NCBI RefSeq assembly: GCF_001513965.1
Contig: NZ_KQ948025.1
Location: 167,603-231,602 of the forward strand
DNA: 64,000 nt
Source of the DNA: Streptomyces cellostaticus
GTDB lineage: Bacteria; Actinomycetota; Actinomycetes; Streptomycetales; Streptomycetaceae
Reading direction: 5' to 3'
The notes beneath the pieces are model-generated. The model was not told the DNA's origin and searched no databases. It saw only the letters and a list, made by a program, of their open reading frames with translations. Position numbers and translations under genes: made by a program. Shown here piece by piece: positions 1 to 8,730 of this stretch (position 1 is the stretch's first letter; the number at the start of each line of letters is the position of its first letter).

Positions 1-1
1 C

Positions 2-751
2 CAGCGCGACAAGCTCGAACTGGTCTGCCAGAAGCTCGGCCTGACGCCCGACAAGCGCCTGCTGGACGTCGGCTGCGGCTGGGGCTCGATGGCCCTCCAC
101 GCGGCCCGTGAGCACGGCGTGAATGTCGTCGGCATCACCCTCTCCCGGGAGCAGGCGGCCTACGCCCGCAAGCGCGTCGCCGACGAGGGCCTGGCCGACC
201 GGGTGGAGATCAGGGTCCAGGACTACCGGGACGTCGTGGACGGCCCCTACGACGCGATCTCCTCCATCGGCATGGCCGAACACGTCGGCGCCGAACGCTA
301 CCTGGAGTACACGAGCGCCCTGTACGCCCTGCTCAAGCCCGGCGGACGGCTGCTCAACCACCAGATCGCCCGCCGCCCGCAGCGCGACGAGTCGGCGTAC
401 GAGACCGATCGGTTCATCGACGCCTACGTCTTCCCGGACGGCGAACTCGCCCCGATCGGCACCACCGTCACCCAGCTGGAGCGGGCCGGCTTCGAGGTCC
501 GGGACGTGGAGTCGATCCGCGAGCACTACGCCCGCACCCTGCGCCGGTGGGTCGCCAACCTGGAGGCGGACTGGGACCGCGCCGTCCGCCTCAGCAGCCC
601 CGGCCGCGCCCGCGTCTGGCGCCTGTACATGGCCGCCTGCGCGCTCGCCTTCGAACGCAACCGCATCGGCGTCAACCAGGTCCTGGCCGTCCGCACCCCG
701 GAGTCGGGCGCCTCCGGCCTGCCGCTGCGCACGCGCACCTGGCACGGCTGA
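2..751 (+). CDS. Cyclopropane-fatty-acyl-phospholipid synthase family methyltransferase (3' part)
   Basis: The gene enters from the left edge, so its N-terminus is missing. The open frame runs from base 2 to the TGA at 751. A class I SAM-binding motif, LLDVGCGWGS, lies about 20 residues in, followed by the GITLS and SIGMAEHVG segments typical of CFA synthases, and a C-terminal region with HYARTLRRW. Family members transfer a methylene group from SAM to double bonds of membrane phospholipid acyl chains. The family call is firm; the exact lipid product is unknown. A simple methyltransferase without the cyclopropane step cannot be excluded because the N-terminal domain is not visible. Confidence 0.85.
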   Translation, partial: QRDKLELVCQKLGLTPDKRLLDVGCGWGSMALHAAREHGVNVVGITLSREQAAYARKRVADEGLADRVEIRVQDYRDVVDGPYDAISSIGMAEHVGAERYLEYTSALYALLKPGGRLLNHQIARRPQRDESAYETDRFIDAYVFPDGELAPIGTTVTQLERAGFEVRDVESIREHYARTLRRWVANLEADWDRAVRLSSPGRARVWRLYMAACALAFERNRIGVNQVLAVRTPESGASGLPLRTRTWHG

Positions 752-843
752 CAAGCCTGACAAGACTGATACGGCCGGCAAGGCTGATACGGCAAGGGGC
801 CCCGCCCTGCGGAGGCAGAGCGGGGCCCGTCGTCGCCGTGGTG

Positions 844-3372
844 CTACTCGGCCTTGATCGCCGCCAGCATGTTCAGCCGGGCCGCGCGCCGGGCCGGCCA
901 CAGCGCGGCCAGCACGCCGACCACCGCCGCCAGCAGCAGGAAGACCGTCATCCGGCCCCAGGGCAGCACCAGTTCGTACGTCGGCATCTTCGTCCCCAGC
1001 AGCTCACCGGCCGCCCAGCCGAAGAACACGCCCAGGCCAATGCCGAGCACGCCGCCGAACAGGGAGATCACCAGGGACTCCAGGCGGACCATCCGCTTGA
1101 CCGCCTTGCGGTCCAGGCCGATCGCGCGGAGCATCCCGATCTCCTGGGAGCGCTCGAAGACCGACATGGCCAGGGTGTTGATGACGCCGAGGACCGCGAC
1201 GATCACCGCCATGCCGAGCAGGCCGTAGACCATGTTCAGCATCATCGTGAACATCTTCGCGATGTCGTTGGAGATGTCCTGCTTGTCCTGGACCTTGATC
1301 GCCGGGTTGGAGCCGAGGGCCTTTTCCAGCTTGTCCTTCGTGGCGCTGGAGGCGCCGTCCGCCGTCTTGACCATGACCTGCATGTCGGCCGGGTCCTTCA
1401 GGTGCGGGGTGATGGCCTTGTCGTCGACGATGATCCCGTTGAGCAGGTCGTTGCCCTCGTAGATCCCGGCGACCGTCAGCTTCTGCGCCTTGCCGTCCTC
1501 GTAGTGGGCGGTGAACTGGGAACCGGCCCGCCAGCCGTACTGCTTGGCCCGGTCCTTGTCCACGACGACCTGCGTGCCGCCGACCTTGAACCGGCCGTCC
1601 TGCACCTTCAGGTCCGTCAGTTCGCCGATCACCGGGCCGTTGACACCGGTCAGGAACTCGGTCTCACCGTTGATCCGGGACTCCGCGTTGCGCAGCGGGC
1701 TGCTGGCGGTGACGCCGTCGACGGAGGCGAGCTTCTCCGCCACGTCGGGGGAGAGCGGGCCGCGGTTGGCCATCGAGACGACGTAGTCCGCGCGGACCGC
1801 CGAGCTGGCCATCTTGTCGATCGCCGCCTGCAGGCTGCCCGCCATCACCGTCATTCCGGTGATCAGGGTCAGGCCGATCATCAGCGCGGAGGCGGTGGCC
1901 GCCGTGCGGCGCGGGTTGCGCACCGAGTTCTGGCGGGCCAGCTTGCCCGAGACGCCGAACACGCGCAGCACCGGGGCGGCGGCCGCGATCAGCGGTCGGG
2001 ACAGCAGCGGGGTCAGGATGAACACACCGATGATGAGCAGGACCGCGCCGAGCCCCATCGGGCCCTGGGCGGCGTCGGCGTCCATCGACGTGGCCGCGAG
2101 GACCACCGCGACACCGGCCGCCGAGAACAGCGCGCCGAACGTGTTGCGCAGCACCAGCGACTTGGTGGTCGCCTGGGCGTGCACGCTGCTCATCGCCGCC
2201 ACCGGCGGGATCTTCGCGGCCCGGCGGCCCGGCAGCCAGGCGGCCAGCACGGTGATGACGATGCCGACGGCGAGGGCGGCCACCACGGTGCCCGGCGTGA
2301 TCACCAGCGGGCCGTCCGGCATGCTCGCGCCGAAGGAGCCCAGCAGGCTCCGCAGCCCCGCGCCGATGCCGATACCGGCGACCAGACCGGTCACACCGGC
2401 GACCGTGCCGACCACGAACGCCTCGATCAGCACCGAGCGGGTGACCTGCCGGCGGGAGGCGCCGACCGCCCGCATGAGGGCCAGTTCCTTGGTGCGCTGG
2501 GCGACCAGCATGGTGAAGGTGTTGGCGATGATGAACGTACCGACGAAGAGGGCGATACCGGCGAAGACCAGCAGGCTCTGCTTCAGACCGCTCATCGAGG
2601 AGGAGATCATCTGCGCCTGGTCGTCGGCGAGCTGCTTGCCGGTGGTGGTCTCCACCAGGTGCGACGGCAGAGCCTTGTCCAGCCCGGCCTTGAGCGCGGC
2701 CTGACTGGTTCCCGCCGCTGCCTTGACGTCGATCTCGTCGTACGTGCCCTTCTTGCCGAACAGCGCCTGGGCGGTCGGCGTGTCGAACAGGGCGAGGCTG
2801 CCGCCCGCGGCCACGTTGCCGTCGTCGGTGGTGAAGATGCCGCTGATGCGCGGGGTGAGGACCGGGCCGTCCACGGAGATGCGCACCGTGTCGCCGACCT
2901 TGTAACCGGCGCGGTCGGCGGTCTTGGAGTCGATCAGGATCTCGTCCTTGCCGCGCGGGGCGTGGCCGCTGACCAGCGGGTAGCGGGCGTCCTTCGGCCC
3001 CGCGTAGTTGCCGCCCGCGGACTGCCAGCCGCCGCCGAGCAGCTTGCCGTCCTTGTCGGCGATCGCGGTGAAGCCGGTGACGACACCGGTCGCGGAGGCG
3101 GCGCCCGGGGCCTTCGCGGCCCTGTCGAGCAGCGTCCGGGTCAGCTTGGCGTCCTTGCCGACCTGGTTGCCCTTGGACTCCTGGTACTTGGCCCGGACGG
3201 CGACGTCGACGTGGTCGAAGCCCTTGGCGGAGCTCTTCTGGTAGGCGTCGGAGATGGTGTTGGTGAAGACCAGGGTCCCGGACACGAACGCCACGCCGAG
3301 CATGACGGCGAGCACGGTCATCAGGAGCCGGGCCTTGTGCGCGAGTACGTTGCGCAGGGCGGTGCGGAACAT
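844..3372 (-). CDS. ABC transporter permease, FtsX/MacB type
   Basis: An 842-residue membrane protein with an N-terminal membrane helix (residues about 12-35), a large extracytoplasmic domain, a block of membrane helices near the middle, a second extracytoplasmic domain and a final group of helices. This duplicated FtsX layout fits the long actinobacterial permeases of MacB/LolC-type systems, which move lipoproteins or peptides or act by mechanotransmission rather than import solutes. Its ATG overlaps the stop of the ATPase gene by one base (TGATG), so translation should be coupled. Substrate unknown. A solute-binding protein gene is absent, which supports an exporter or mechanotransmitter. 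Confidence 0.9.
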   Translation of the reverse strand: MFRTALRNVLAHKARLLMTVLAVMLGVAFVSGTLVFTNTISDAYQKSSAKGFDHVDVAVRAKYQESKGNQVGKDAKLTRTLLDRAAKAPGAASATGVVTGFTAIADKDGKLLGGGWQSAGGNYAGPKDARYPLVSGHAPRGKDEILIDSKTADRAGYKVGDTVRISVDGPVLTPRISGIFTTDDGNVAAGGSLALFDTPTAQALFGKKGTYDEIDVKAAAGTSQAALKAGLDKALPSHLVETTTGKQLADDQAQMISSSMSGLKQSLLVFAGIALFVGTFIIANTFTMLVAQRTKELALMRAVGASRRQVTRSVLIEAFVVGTVAGVTGLVAGIGIGAGLRSLLGSFGASMPDGPLVITPGTVVAALAVGIVITVLAAWLPGRRAAKIPPVAAMSSVHAQATTKSLVLRNTFGALFSAAGVAVVLAATSMDADAAQGPMGLGAVLLIIGVFILTPLLSRPLIAAAAPVLRVFGVSGKLARQNSVRNPRRTAATASALMIGLTLITGMTVMAGSLQAAIDKMASSAVRADYVVSMANRGPLSPDVAEKLASVDGVTASSPLRNAESRINGETEFLTGVNGPVIGELTDLKVQDGRFKVGGTQVVVDKDRAKQYGWRAGSQFTAHYEDGKAQKLTVAGIYEGNDLLNGIIVDDKAITPHLKDPADMQVMVKTADGASSATKDKLEKALGSNPAIKVQDKQDISNDIAKMFTMMLNMVYGLLGMAVIVAVLGVINTLAMSVFERSQEIGMLRAIGLDRKAVKRMVRLESLVISLFGGVLGIGLGVFFGWAAGELLGTKMPTYELVLPWGRMTVFLLLAAVVGVLAALWPARRAARLNMLAAIKAE

Positions 3373-4142
3373 CAGCTGGTACGGCCCTTCGCGTCGAACT
3401 GCTTCATGAGGTCGAGCACGGAGTCGGCCGTGGGGCCGTAGATCTCGTCCACGATCCGCCCGTCCGCGAGGAAGACCACGCGGTCCGCGTACGCCGCCGC
3501 CACCGGGTCGTGGGTCACCATGACCACGGTCTGGCCCAGCTCGCGCACGGAGTTGCGCAGGAAGCCCAGCACCTCGGCGCCGGAGCGCGAGTCGAGGTTC
3601 CCGGTCGGCTCGTCACCGAAGATGATCTCGGGCTTGGAGGCGAGCGCGCGGGCCACGGCGACCCGCTGCTGCTGGCCGCCGGACAGCTGGGAGGGCCGGT
3701 GGCTGAGCCGCCCGGACAGCCCGACCATCTGGATGACCTGGTCCAGCCACGCCTTGTCGGCCTTGCGGCCGGCGATGTCCATCGGGAGGGTGATGTTCTC
3801 CAGCGCGGTCAGCGTCGGCAGCAGGTTGAAGGCCTGGAAGATGAAGCCGATCTTGTCCCGCCGCAACTTGGTGAGCTGCCGGTCCTTCAGGGAGCCCAGC
3901 TCGGTCTCGCCGATCCGCACGGACCCCGAGGAGAAGCTGTCCAGGCCGGCCACACAGTGCATCAGCGTGGACTTGCCGGAACCGGACGGGCCCATGATCG
4001 CGGTGAACTCGGCCTGCCGGAAGTCGACGGAGACCCGGTCCAGGGCGACGACCCGGGTCTCACCCTGCCCGTAGATCTTCGACAGCTCGGTGGCGCGTGC
4101 GGCCACGGCCGTGGTCCGGCCGGCGGTGGGTGTGGTGGTCAC
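3372..4142 (-). CDS. ABC transporter ATP-binding protein, LolD/MacB type
   Basis: A 256-residue ATPase with Walker A GPSGSGKST (residues 51-59), Q-loop FIFQAFNLLP, signature LSGGQQQR (153-160), Walker B IIFGDEP followed by TGNLDSRSG, and switch His near 211. The TGNLDS motif is typical of the LolD/MacB/FtsE group. It is the first gene of a two-gene operon with the downstream FtsX-type permease. The start is GTG, with AGGAG about nine bases upstream. It should power the permease from the cytoplasmic face. Substrate unknown. Confidence 0.93.
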   Translation of the reverse strand: MTTTPTAGRTTAVAARATELSKIYGQGETRVVALDRVSVDFRQAEFTAIMGPSGSGKSTLMHCVAGLDSFSSGSVRIGETELGSLKDRQLTKLRRDKIGFIFQAFNLLPTLTALENITLPMDIAGRKADKAWLDQVIQMVGLSGRLSHRPSQLSGGQQQRVAVARALASKPEIIFGDEPTGNLDSRSGAEVLGFLRNSVRELGQTVVMVTHDPVAAAYADRVVFLADGRIVDEIYGPTADSVLDLMKQFDAKGRTS

Positions 4143-4533
4143 GGGAGGGTGCTCCTGTCGGGACGACGTCTGTTCGTGGGGACGGATCCATCGTCCCGGC
4201 CGCCGGCGCCCGTGGAGTCAGCCGCTGTTCCGGTTCCGGGGGGCGACTGCGGTCGGACGGGGCGGCTCCGTGTCATACCTGGGGAGGACGGGCGACCCTG
4301 AGACCGGCGATGTCGAGAACAGGTGGAGCGCCCTCGTTCGGTAGGTGAAATTCCGTCATTCCGCGTACGCGCACACCCGCGCCACGCCAGGCTATTGGCA
4401 AGTGCGTATGGCGTGTTTACTGGGCTGATGCACCCTCAGAAGTCAATAAAATAAGACAACATCGCTCCGTCGTTCCGCTGTTCGGGGGATGCGTCCCGAT
4501 AGGCTCGGAACTCGAAAGCGGAGCCCATGGCCT
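4143..4533. other. Intergenic region between the ABC operon and bldA
   Basis: No credible gene is visible in these 391 bases. The left part must hold the promoter of the leftward ABC operon. The right part is unusually A+T-rich for this genome around 4436-4460 and precedes bldA. A possible -10 box TAGGCT lies at 4500-4505, about 28 bases before the mature tRNA, but I see no convincing -35 box, so the promoter call is tentative. Confidence 0.4.
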
Positions 4534-4617
4534 GCCCGGATGGTGGAATGCAGACACGGCGAGCTTAAACCTCGCTGCCCCTTCGCGGGCGTGCCGGTTC
4601 AAGTCCGGCTCCGGGCA
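4534..4617 (+). tRNA. bldA: tRNA-Leu (anticodon UAA), bldA
   Basis: An 84-nt type II tRNA folds completely. The 7-bp acceptor stem pairs 4534-4540 with 4610-4616, the discriminator is A4617, the anticodon stem is GCGAG/CTCGC around loop CTTAAAC, a long variable arm follows, and the T arm contains GGTTCAAGTCC. The anticodon TAA is at 4566-4568, reading the UUA leucine codon. The CCA end is not encoded (ACT follows), so the mature form would be 87 nt. In Streptomyces this is bldA, whose loss blocks aerial growth and antibiotic production because TTA codons are confined to a small set of regulatory and accessory genes. Three such genes are found elsewhere in this window. Confidence 0.97.
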
Positions 4618-4778
4618 CTTCCGCCTCCGCACCCACCCCTCGAACGACCGCGCGACCGTTGACAAGCGGAGCCTGCGCGGCGGAAACTCACGCTCGCAAG
4701 ATGGTGAAGGAAACTTCACTGTGCGAACACCCGGCGTGCTCTGCGTGCTCTGCGCGCTCCAAGGGAAGGGAACGACCG

Positions 4779-5978
4779 ATGCGTACCACCGTCGGGATCA
4801 TCGGAGCCGGACCGGCCGGACTGCTGCTGGCGCGGCTGCTGCACCGCGCGGGCATCGACTCGGTCGTCCTGGAGAGCCGCGACCGCGCCTACGTCGAACA
4901 CCGCCAGCGCGCCGGGATCCTGGAGCAGGGCACGGTGGACGTGCTGCGCGCGGCCGGAGCCGGGGAGCGGATGGACCGCGAGGGGCTGCGGCACGACGGG
5001 ATCGAGCTGCGCTTCGACCGGCGCCGCCACCGCGTCGACTTCCCCGCGCTCACCGGCGGGCGGTCCGTCATGGTCTACGCCCAGACCGAGGTCTGCAAGG
5101 ACCTCATCGCCCTCCAGCTGGCCGACGGCGGGCCCCTGCTGTTCGAAGCGGAGGCCCTGGCCGTCGAGGACGCGACGGGCGACCGGCCGCGCGTGCCCTT
5201 CCGGCACCAGGGCCGCGAGGACGTGCTGGAGTGCGACTACGTCGTCGGGTGCGACGGCTTCTGGGGCGTGGCCAGAAATGCCTTCCCGGCCGCTGCCTCC
5301 CGGGTGTTCGAGCGGTCGTACCCCTATGCCTGGCTCGGCATCCTCGCCGATGTCGCCCCCTCCCACGACGAACTGGTCTACGCCCGCCACGACCGCGGCT
5401 TCGCCCTCCTGTCCATGCGGTCCCCGTCCGTCTCGCGCCTCTACCTCCAGGTGCCCGCCGGGACGAAGGCCGAGGAGTGGAGCGACGACGCGGTCTGGGC
5501 CGAACTGGAGCGGCGCTTCGAGACCGACGACGACTGGACACTGGAACGCGGCCCCCTCACCCAGAAGTCGGTCACGCCCATGCGGTCCTTCGTGCACGAA
5601 CCGATGCGCCACGGCCGGCTCTTCCTGGCCGGCGACGCCGCCCACATCGTGCCGCCGACGGGCGCCAAGGGGCTGAACCTGGCCGTCGGCGACGTCGTGA
5701 CCTTCGCCCGGGCGCTCGTCCATGCGCAGGAGACCGGCTCCCCGGACCTCCTCGACGCCTACTCCGCGACCTGCCTGCGCCGCATCTGGCAGGCCGAGCG
5801 GTTCTCCTACGACATGACGACCCTGCTCCACTCCGCCCCGGACGCCACCGCCTTCGACGCCCGCCTCCAGCTCGCCCGGCTGGAACGGATCGCCTCCTCC
5901 CGCGCGGCCGAGACCGACCTCGCCGAGGCGTACACGGGCTTCCCCCTCACCGGAGCGGGGAACAACCCCTGCGCGTAG
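4779..5978 (+). CDS. pobA: 4-hydroxybenzoate 3-monooxygenase
   Basis: A 399-residue flavoprotein monooxygenase that would convert 4-hydroxybenzoate to protocatechuate with NADPH and O2, feeding the beta-ketoadipate pathway. The FAD dinucleotide motif GAGPAG is at residues 9-14, the substrate-loop sequence RQRAGILEQGTVD follows, the second FAD motif is GCDGFWG, and the conserved GDAAHIVPPTGAKGLN lies near residue 285. Length matches the Pseudomonas enzyme (about 394). I chose the ATG at 4779, preceded by GGGAAGGG at 4763-4770, rather than an upstream start that would add 40 unconserved residues. No protocatechuate genes are adjacent. It sits directly downstream of bldA. Confidence 0.93.
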   Translation: MRTTVGIIGAGPAGLLLARLLHRAGIDSVVLESRDRAYVEHRQRAGILEQGTVDVLRAAGAGERMDREGLRHDGIELRFDRRRHRVDFPALTGGRSVMVYAQTEVCKDLIALQLADGGPLLFEAEALAVEDATGDRPRVPFRHQGREDVLECDYVVGCDGFWGVARNAFPAAASRVFERSYPYAWLGILADVAPSHDELVYARHDRGFALLSMRSPSVSRLYLQVPAGTKAEEWSDDAVWAELERRFETDDDWTLERGPLTQKSVTPMRSFVHEPMRHGRLFLAGDAAHIVPPTGAKGLNLAVGDVVTFARALVHAQETGSPDLLDAYSATCLRRIWQAERFSYDMTTLLHSAPDATAFDARLQLARLERIASSRAAETDLAEAYTGFPLTGAGNNPCA

Positions 5979-6088
5979 CGTGTTGGCCAGCACGGCACGG
6001 GAAAGATCCTCCTCAAGGATTACGGTCGATCCTTTGCCAATCCATTACTCTTGAGCCAAGGCTGCGCAGGCAGCCATGGAGGAGTGAA

Positions 6089-6949
6089 ATGAGGAGCAGC
6101 AACCCGGTCTTCTCGCGACGGGGGTTCAGCCGCGACAACGGCCACGCCGGCTTCAACACCGCACCGCAGGCCGGGTACGCACAGGGCAACCCCTACGCGC
6201 AGAATCCGTACGCCCAGAACCCGTACGCCCAGCAGGGCGTGCAGTACGGCGCCCCGCCGCAGGCCCCGGCCACCACCGACCGGATGACGATGGACGACGT
6301 CATCATGCGCTCGGCCCTCACGCTCGGCACGGTCGCCGTCGGCGCCGTCCTCGCCTGGGTGCTGCTGCCGGTCTCGGCGACCAGCTACGGCCTGGCCTTC
6401 GGCGCCGCGATCATCGCGATGGTCCTGGCGCTCGTGCAGAGCTTCAAGCGCACCCCGTCGCCCGCGCTGATCCTGGGTTACGCCGCCTTCGAGGGCGTCT
6501 TCCTCGGCGTCATCAGCGAGATGTACAACAGCCGCTGGAGCGGCGCCCCCTTCCAGGCAGTGCTCGGCACCATGGCGGTCTCCGCCGCCACCCTGCTGGT
6601 CTACAAGGCCGGCTGGGTCCGCGTCACGGCCCGCTACGCCCGCATCGGCATGGCCATCGCCGTCGCCTTCGTGCTGGTCATGGCGGTCAACCTGCTGCTG
6701 GTCGCGTTCGGCGTCGCCGAGCACGGCGGCCTGCGCAGCTTCGGCCCGCTCGGCGCGATCGTCGGCATCATCGCCATCGTGCTCGGCGCGTTCTTCCTGA
6801 CGCTCGACTTCAAGCAGATCGAGGACGGCATCGCCTACGGCGCCCCGCGAGGCGAGTCCTGGCTCGCCGCGTTCGGCCTCACCATGACCCTGGTGTGGAT
6901 CTACGTGGAGATGCTGCGGCTGGTGGCGATCTTCAGCAACAACGACTAG
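6089..6949 (+). CDS. Bax inhibitor-1/YccA family membrane protein
   Basis: A 286-residue protein with a soluble N-terminal stretch of about 60 residues rich in Gly, Asn, Tyr, Pro and Gln, including three near-repeats of NPYAQ, followed by seven hydrophobic segments. The C-terminal part has the LDFKQIEDGIAYGAP segment characteristic of bacterial BI-1 (YccA/YetJ) proteins, whose acidic residues form a pH-sensitive calcium-leak pathway. The ATG at 6089 follows GGAGG at 6078-6082. The gene stands alone and ends in a strong hairpin at 6968-7000. Function in Streptomyces is not established. Confidence 0.9.
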   Translation: MRSSNPVFSRRGFSRDNGHAGFNTAPQAGYAQGNPYAQNPYAQNPYAQQGVQYGAPPQAPATTDRMTMDDVIMRSALTLGTVAVGAVLAWVLLPVSATSYGLAFGAAIIAMVLALVQSFKRTPSPALILGYAAFEGVFLGVISEMYNSRWSGAPFQAVLGTMAVSAATLLVYKAGWVRVTARYARIGMAIAVAFVLVMAVNLLLVAFGVAEHGGLRSFGPLGAIVGIIAIVLGAFFLTLDFKQIEDGIAYGAPRGESWLAAFGLTMTLVWIYVEMLRLVAIFSNND

Positions 6950-6967
6950 CCGACACGCCGGTCGTGC

Positions 6968-7000
6968 GAGAGGGCCCCGGGTTCGAACCGGGGCCCTCTC
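6968..7000. terminator. Bidirectional hairpin terminator
   Basis: A perfect 13-bp stem, GAGAGGGCCCCGG paired with CCGGGGCCCTCTC, encloses a 7-base loop. It lies between the stop of the BI-1 gene and the stop of the convergent DUF4287 gene, so it can serve both. No U-tract follows, as is usual in Streptomyces. Confidence 0.85.
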
Positions 7001-7006
7001 GGCGTC

Positions 7007-7237
7007 TCAGAGCAGCTTCCGGGCCGCCCTCCTCAGGTCGTACTCATGAACAATCGCCTTGGCGTGGCCGTACGCGAGGTCGTACTCGTGCCGGAGCCAG
7101 CTGACCTTCTCCTCGAAGCGGAACAGGGCGGGGCCTTCTTCTACGGTGCGCAGCCAGTCGGAGACTTCACGACCGGTGCAGTGCGGGATGCGGGCGAGCA
7201 GATTGCGGTGGGTCTCCTCGGAGAAGAGTTGGGACAT
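7007..7237 (-). CDS. DUF4287 domain-containing small protein
   Basis: A 76-residue protein starting MSQLFSEETH. It carries the TGREVSDWLRTVEEGP segment and the WLRHEYDLAYGHAKAIV helix that mark the DUF4287 family, small proteins of unknown role widespread in actinobacteria. A longer open frame exists upstream, but the ATG at 7237 fits the family start. It is divergent from the small gene at 7337 and converges on the hairpin at 6968-7000. Confidence 0.8.
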   Translation of the reverse strand: MSQLFSEETHRNLLARIPHCTGREVSDWLRTVEEGPALFRFEEKVSWLRHEYDLAYGHAKAIVHEYDLRRAARKLL

Positions 7238-7336
7238 CGGCGCCTCCGAACGCAAAGGGGATGTAAGCCGGTCCTTCACGTCACGGTGCCTGAGCGTTCG
7301 CGTATTGGCAACAGTGCGGCGCGTTACGCTCGGCGC

Positions 7337-7648
7337 GTGGTTGATACGACGCCCTTGACCCGAGCAGTGGATCACTTCGCCGACCGGTTGCGGGCGGCCC
7401 CGCAGAGCCGGCTGCAACGCGGCGCCGCCGCGGAGGCGCTGGCGCTGGCCAGGCACTTGGCCCGGTGGACGCAGAGCGTGGAGGAACCGGGCGCTCAGGC
7501 GCGGGAGATGCCGGACGCGGGGATGTTCGCGGCCGCCGATCAGATCCTGGTGGCCGCGCATGACCTGGCTCTGGTGCTGGAGAGCGAGGACCAGGTTTCC
7601 GAGGCGGTGGGGTTGGTGGAGGAGGCGCGGAAGAGGGCGGGGGTGTGA
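7337..7648 (+). CDS. Conserved hypothetical helical protein
   Basis: A 103-residue Ala/Glu/Arg-rich protein predicted to be nearly all alpha-helix; I do not recognise the family. The open frame extends upstream, but I place the start at GTG 7337. A -10-like TACGCT at 7325-7330 lies only six bases before it and no ribosome-binding site is visible, which suggests a leaderless transcript. It is divergent from the DUF4287 gene. Confidence 0.65.
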   Translation: MVDTTPLTRAVDHFADRLRAAPQSRLQRGAAAEALALARHLARWTQSVEEPGAQAREMPDAGMFAAADQILVAAHDLALVLESEDQVSEAVGLVEEARKRAGV

Positions 7649-7664
7649 GGCGCGGGGCGCTTCA

Positions 7665-8456
7665 CTACAGGGACGCTATGACGCGGTCCGCCAGGATGTA
7701 GACCGTGTCGTCGCCGCAGGTGAAGGTCAGGGTGTAGGCGCCGGAGATGCCCGAACCGCCCAGCAGGTACGGTGTCTCGCCCTCGCGCAGGGCCGCTGCC
7801 AGGCGTTCGGCTGTTTCCCGGTGGCCCGGGGTCATGCACAGGGTGGTGCCGTCGGCGAAGACGTAGACGTCCAGGGTGCCGAGGGGGCCGGGGCGGACGT
7901 CGGAGAGTTCGACCTGGTCGGCGGCGAGCTGTTCCAGGGTGGTCACCGTGCGCTCGTGGTCGTTCACGACCGGCGACTGCACCGGGACGAAGTCGGGGTG
8001 CGAGGGGTGGCGGCGGCGGGCCGCGGCCAGTTCGGCGGACTCCCCGGCGCTCTCGTCGGCCTCGGTGGCCGGCTCGGCGACCGGCTCCAGCGACTCCAGG
8101 CCCGCGAAGTCGGCCTGCCGGGGCAGGAACGGGTCGGCGTCGGCGAGGCCGAGCAGCGAGGGGGCGTCGGAGGCGTCACGGGCCTCCTGGGCGGCCCAGA
8201 ACGCACGGGCCTCGGCCAGCTCCCGCTCCCGTTCCTCGGCGAGCGCCTCGGCCACGGCCGCGCGTATCTCGTCCGTGTCGGCGGCCGTACGGGCGGCGGG
8301 CAGCAGCGCGCGCATGGCGGCCGACTGGTTCTCGGCGAGCTGGCCCTGAAGGTCCGCGAGCTGACGGCGCAGCTTCAGGACGGTGCGCAGGACGGCGACG
8401 CCCACGGCGCCCGTGGCGGCCGTGGTGAGCAGCAGGGCGATCGGCATGGCGCTCAC
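7665..8456 (-). CDS. Membrane-anchored hypothetical protein
   Basis: A 263-residue protein. Residues about 5-25 form one membrane helix, followed by a short basic segment and a coiled-coil-like stretch (residues about 28-95) rich in Ala, Glu and Arg. A Pro/Glu-rich linker then leads to a C-terminal globular part (about 165-263) with LDVYVFADGTTLCMTPGH. This suggests a cytosolic domain tethered to the membrane. The GTG at 8456 has GGGAG about seven bases upstream. No function is recognised. It converges on the gene at 7337 with a 16-base gap. Confidence 0.7.
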   Translation of the reverse strand: MSAMPIALLLTTAATGAVGVAVLRTVLKLRRQLADLQGQLAENQSAAMRALLPAARTAADTDEIRAAVAEALAEERERELAEARAFWAAQEARDASDAPSLLGLADADPFLPRQADFAGLESLEPVAEPATEADESAGESAELAAARRRHPSHPDFVPVQSPVVNDHERTVTTLEQLAADQVELSDVRPGPLGTLDVYVFADGTTLCMTPGHRETAERLAAALREGETPYLLGGSGISGAYTLTFTCGDDTVYILADRVIASL

Positions 8457-8650
8457 TGACGTACTCCCAGGTTCAAAGTCGACCCCCGACTTCCTACATC
8501 AGCTTGAAGGGCGGACTAACCAGCTGTCAGTGCGTAACGTCACGAAACGGGCAGGACTTTGGTCTCGGCGCTTACCGGCCCACGGCACTGACCTGCGCAG
8601 ATGCCTCCGGGTAGGGAGAAAGGTCACATCCTGACGGAGATTGGATCACA

Positions 8651-8693
8651 AAAAGGCCCAGAACCCCGGGGTTTTCCGGGTTCTGGGCCGTTT
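8651..8693. terminator. Hairpin terminator downstream of thiolase gene
   Basis: A 12-bp stem GGCCCAGAACCC / GGGTTCTGGGCC (8655-8666 with 8678-8689), with a T-rich loop, an A-run on one side and a T-run on the other. It follows the stop of the leftward thiolase gene, and with flanking A/T runs it is one of the more classical terminators in the window. Confidence 0.85.
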
Positions 8694-8730
8694 GCCCACC
8701 TGCTGTGCCCGGTCGGCTACCGAGGGTGGG

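Noticed and set aside
547..3441. 964-codon rightward open frame opposite the ABC permease gene
   Set aside because: It mirrors the real leftward gene, has Arg/Gln/Gly/His-rich low-complexity translation and no domain. Such antisense frames are expected from G+C-rich codon bias.
7046..7648. 200-codon version of the small gene at 7337
   Set aside because: The extra upstream part overlaps the conserved DUF4287 gene on the other strand and lacks a ribosome site; the GTG at 7337 with a close -10-like box is preferred.
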